NCBI GenBank assembly: GCA_004356175.1
Contig: SMXV01000090.1
Location: 1 to 6,688, forward strand
Direction: 5' to 3'
DNA length: 6,688 bases
Origin: Acidobacteriota bacterium
Lineage (GTDB): Bacteria > Actinomycetota > Acidimicrobiia > Spongiisociales > UBA5794
Of this stretch, positions 5,198 to 6,688 are shown in pieces. Position 1 is the first letter of the stretch. The number at the start of each line of letters is the position of its first letter. Below the pieces are notes generated by a model. That model searched no databases, had not been told where the DNA came from, and saw nothing but the letters and a program-made list of their open reading frames with translations. The position numbers and the translations under genes were made by a program.

Positions 5198-5266
5198 AAG
5201 GACTAACGAACTCTGATCTTCTGGTCGGCATCGAATGGAAACTTTGGTGGGACGTATGCTCGGGGA

Positions 5267-6688
5267 ATGACACACAGGTCTTTGACCACATCGATCGTGT
5301 TTGGCGCTCTGGCGTTGGTGGCGTCTGCTTGCTCATCGTCGAGTACTTCCACGTCTCCGGATACGACAACCGTGACCGCCTCCTCTCCATCAACCACCGT
5401 GTACAGCGCACCGGCGAACGACGGGCGACTGCGCAACCAGCTCGGGTACGTGTTCCCCGATGCGCCCAAGCCTGCGTTCACAGGTGCTCTCGCTCCACAG
5501 GCCAAACGCGACCTTGATGATCTCTGGGAGAGCCTTGCAACGTCATTTGACAACCGTGCAATTGTTGCGATTGGCGAGAGCGGCGACGTACGACTGACGT
5601 GGCTGCTTGCTGACGTGCTGCGATTCACACGAGGTGCCACTACACGACGTGCAATTGTTGAAGCGTTCTCTGAACTGACAGGTGTTGACATATACGAGGA
5701 TCCTGTATCAGCAAGAAGCGAGTGGCAGTCGATAACCGGCCATCTCATTGCATGGGATCTCCCTGCGATTCCTGAGTACACCGGATACAAGGGCAGACTA
5801 TTCACAATCATCGAGCCCGCATGGTTGCCGTTCTTTGCTGACGCGGACTCCGATATCGATTGGCGGTTCACATCGTGGGGCGGCGTGTTGATTGACGATC
5901 GCGTCCTCGGCGACAAGCAGCCATGTTCTCGCGGATGCATCCCTGCGCTTGACGACCCCAGGGTCACCGACTCTGCCGGGGGCGGCTGGTATCCAGACGA
6001 CAGGATCGTCTTTGGGGTTGTGGTGAACGGTGAAGCACGTGCCTACCCGAAACATATGATGGAGGTGCACGAGGTTGTCAACGACACGCTGGGCGGACGT
6101 CGAATCGGCATCCCGTACTGCACGCTCTGTGGGTCTGCCCAGGCGTACTTCACCGACAGTGTCCCCGATGGTGTTGAGATTCCCGTGCTACGAACATCGG
6201 GCCTTCTGACTCGGTCGAACAAGGTCATGTTTGACCTCAACACGTTCAGCATCCTCAATACGTTCACGGGAGTCGCGCTGTCTGGCCCTCTTCGCGAGCA
6301 GGGCATCAGTCTTGAAGAAACGACCGTCGTCACGAGTACTTGGGGCGACTGGAAGCTGGCCCATCCAGATACAACGATCGTTGCTCAGGACGGCGGTCTC
6401 GGCCGAACGTACTCCCTTGACCCGTTGCGCGGTCGTGATGACGACGGGCCCATATTTCCCATTGGGGATGTCGACGGTCGCCTCGGTGTCCACGATCAGG
6501 TCGTCGGCGTCATAGCACCTGACGGCACCGCAGTCGCATTCCCCGTCGCTGCCCTGTCAATTGTCCTGCAGAACGTGTCCTCGGTGTCGTTCATGGGAGT
6601 GCTCATCGAACGCGACGGCGGGGGCTTCCACGCGAGATACTCCGATGGCGCATCGCTTGCCGCACATCAGTCCTTCTGGTTCGCCTGG
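5267..6688 (+). CDS. DUF3179-family secreted protein, probable lipoprotein (3' end outside the window)
   Basis: The frame is open for 474 codons to the window edge with no stop. The N-terminus MTHRSLTTSIVFGALALVAS is a signal peptide, and ASAC (Cys22) is an acceptable lipobox. A Ser/Thr-rich linker follows (23-45). Residues about 75-215 form a helical part (ATSFDNRAIVAIGESGD, WLLADVLRF) that may be HEAT-like. The DUF3179 core has IPALDDP (about 225-231), GEARAYPKHMMEVHEVVND, IPYCTLCGSAQAY (Cys285 and Cys288), TSGLLTRSNKVMFD and STWGDWKLAHPDT. These match the family's usual motifs (HEIVND, YCPLCGSA, SGLL..SN.VM.D, W.DW...HP). An extra pair, Cys220 and Cys224 (CSRGC), lies before IPALDDP. The family's function is unknown; it would act outside the membrane. 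The start is the first in-frame ATG after a TAA at 5204; its ribosome binding site is poor (GGTGGGA 14 nt upstream, or GGGG only 1 nt away). It is transcribed away from the tRNA/tuf unit and has no obvious link to translation. Confidence 0.9.
   Translation, partial: MTHRSLTTSIVFGALALVASACSSSSTSTSPDTTTVTASSPSTTVYSAPANDGRLRNQLGYVFPDAPKPAFTGALAPQAKRDLDDLWESLATSFDNRAIVAIGESGDVRLTWLLADVLRFTRGATTRRAIVEAFSELTGVDIYEDPVSARSEWQSITGHLIAWDLPAIPEYTGYKGRLFTIIEPAWLPFFADADSDIDWRFTSWGGVLIDDRVLGDKQPCSRGCIPALDDPRVTDSAGGGWYPDDRIVFGVVVNGEARAYPKHMMEVHEVVNDTLGGRRIGIPYCTLCGSAQAYFTDSVPDGVEIPVLRTSGLLTRSNKVMFDLNTFSILNTFTGVALSGPLREQGISLEETTVVTSTWGDWKLAHPDTTIVAQDGGLGRTYSLDPLRGRDDDGPIFPIGDVDGRLGVHDQVVGVIAPDGTAVAFPVAALSIVLQNVSSVSFMGVLIERDGGGFHARYSDGASLAAHQSFWFAW

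Larger units (their letters stand above)
5004..5266. other. Divergent intergenic region between tRNA-Met and the DUF3179 gene
   Basis: This 263-bp stretch holds no supported gene. It contains the leader and promoter of the tRNA/tuf unit on the minus strand and the octamer array. On the plus strand a weak promoter candidate for the DUF3179 gene is TTGGAG at 5189-5194 and TCTGAT at 5212-5217 with a 17-nt spacer; I give it low weight. No terminator-like hairpin with a U-run was seen. Confidence 0.7.

Noticed and set aside
5203..5967. 254-codon minus-strand open frame opposite the DUF3179 gene
   Set aside because: The plus-strand frame has a signal peptide, a lipobox and several DUF3179 motifs and stays open to the window edge; the minus frame has none of these.

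Overview
The window is a ribosomal-protein locus from a bacterium of moderate G+C content, probably an actinobacterium. The L3 segment GSIGACATP, the N-terminus of L2 and the style of EF-Tu all resemble actinobacterial versions. I lean towards an Acidimicrobiia-like lineage, but this rests on remembered family patterns and not on a search.

Left and centre (1-4884, all on the minus strand). In transcription order the genes are tuf (EF-Tu), rpsJ (S10), rplC (L3), rplD (L4), rplW (L23), rplB (L2), rpsS (S19), rplV (L22) and the first 81 codons of rpsC (S3), which leaves the window at base 1. From rpsJ onward the genes are packed tightly. Junctions are ATGA/GTGA/TAGTG overlaps, an 8-nt overlap, or 3-nt gaps, so they should form one translationally coupled S10-type operon. 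rplD, rplW and rpsC start with GTG. No frameshift or truncation is visible. Only the tuf-rpsJ gap (56 nt) is more than a few bases long, and it holds a heptamer tandem repeat.

Centre-right (4885-5266). A tRNA with anticodon CAT (elongator Met type, no encoded CCA) lies 45 nt upstream of tuf on the same strand. It is preceded by a perfect TATAAT -10 box with a weak -35. The simplest reading is a tRNA-tuf-S10 transcript from this promoter. The usual str-operon genes rpsL-rpsG-fusA are not next to tuf here. An imperfect 8-bp tandem array of about 80 bp lies just upstream of the -35, inside the divergent intergenic region.

Right (5267-6688, plus strand). A divergent gene encodes a secreted DUF3179-family protein with a probable lipoprotein signal. 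It has 474 codons in the window and runs off the right edge. Its function is unknown.

Most of the window is ordinary core-genome sequence, and I found no convincing new defence, mobile or RNA system. The points worth a second look are: the strongly deviant codon usage of tuf (T/G-ending codons almost throughout its 5' part, the opposite of rpsJ); the tRNA-tuf-S10 arrangement; three separate 7-8 bp tandem repeats at poorly conserved sites; and substitutions in very conserved motifs of L4, L2 and EF-Tu.
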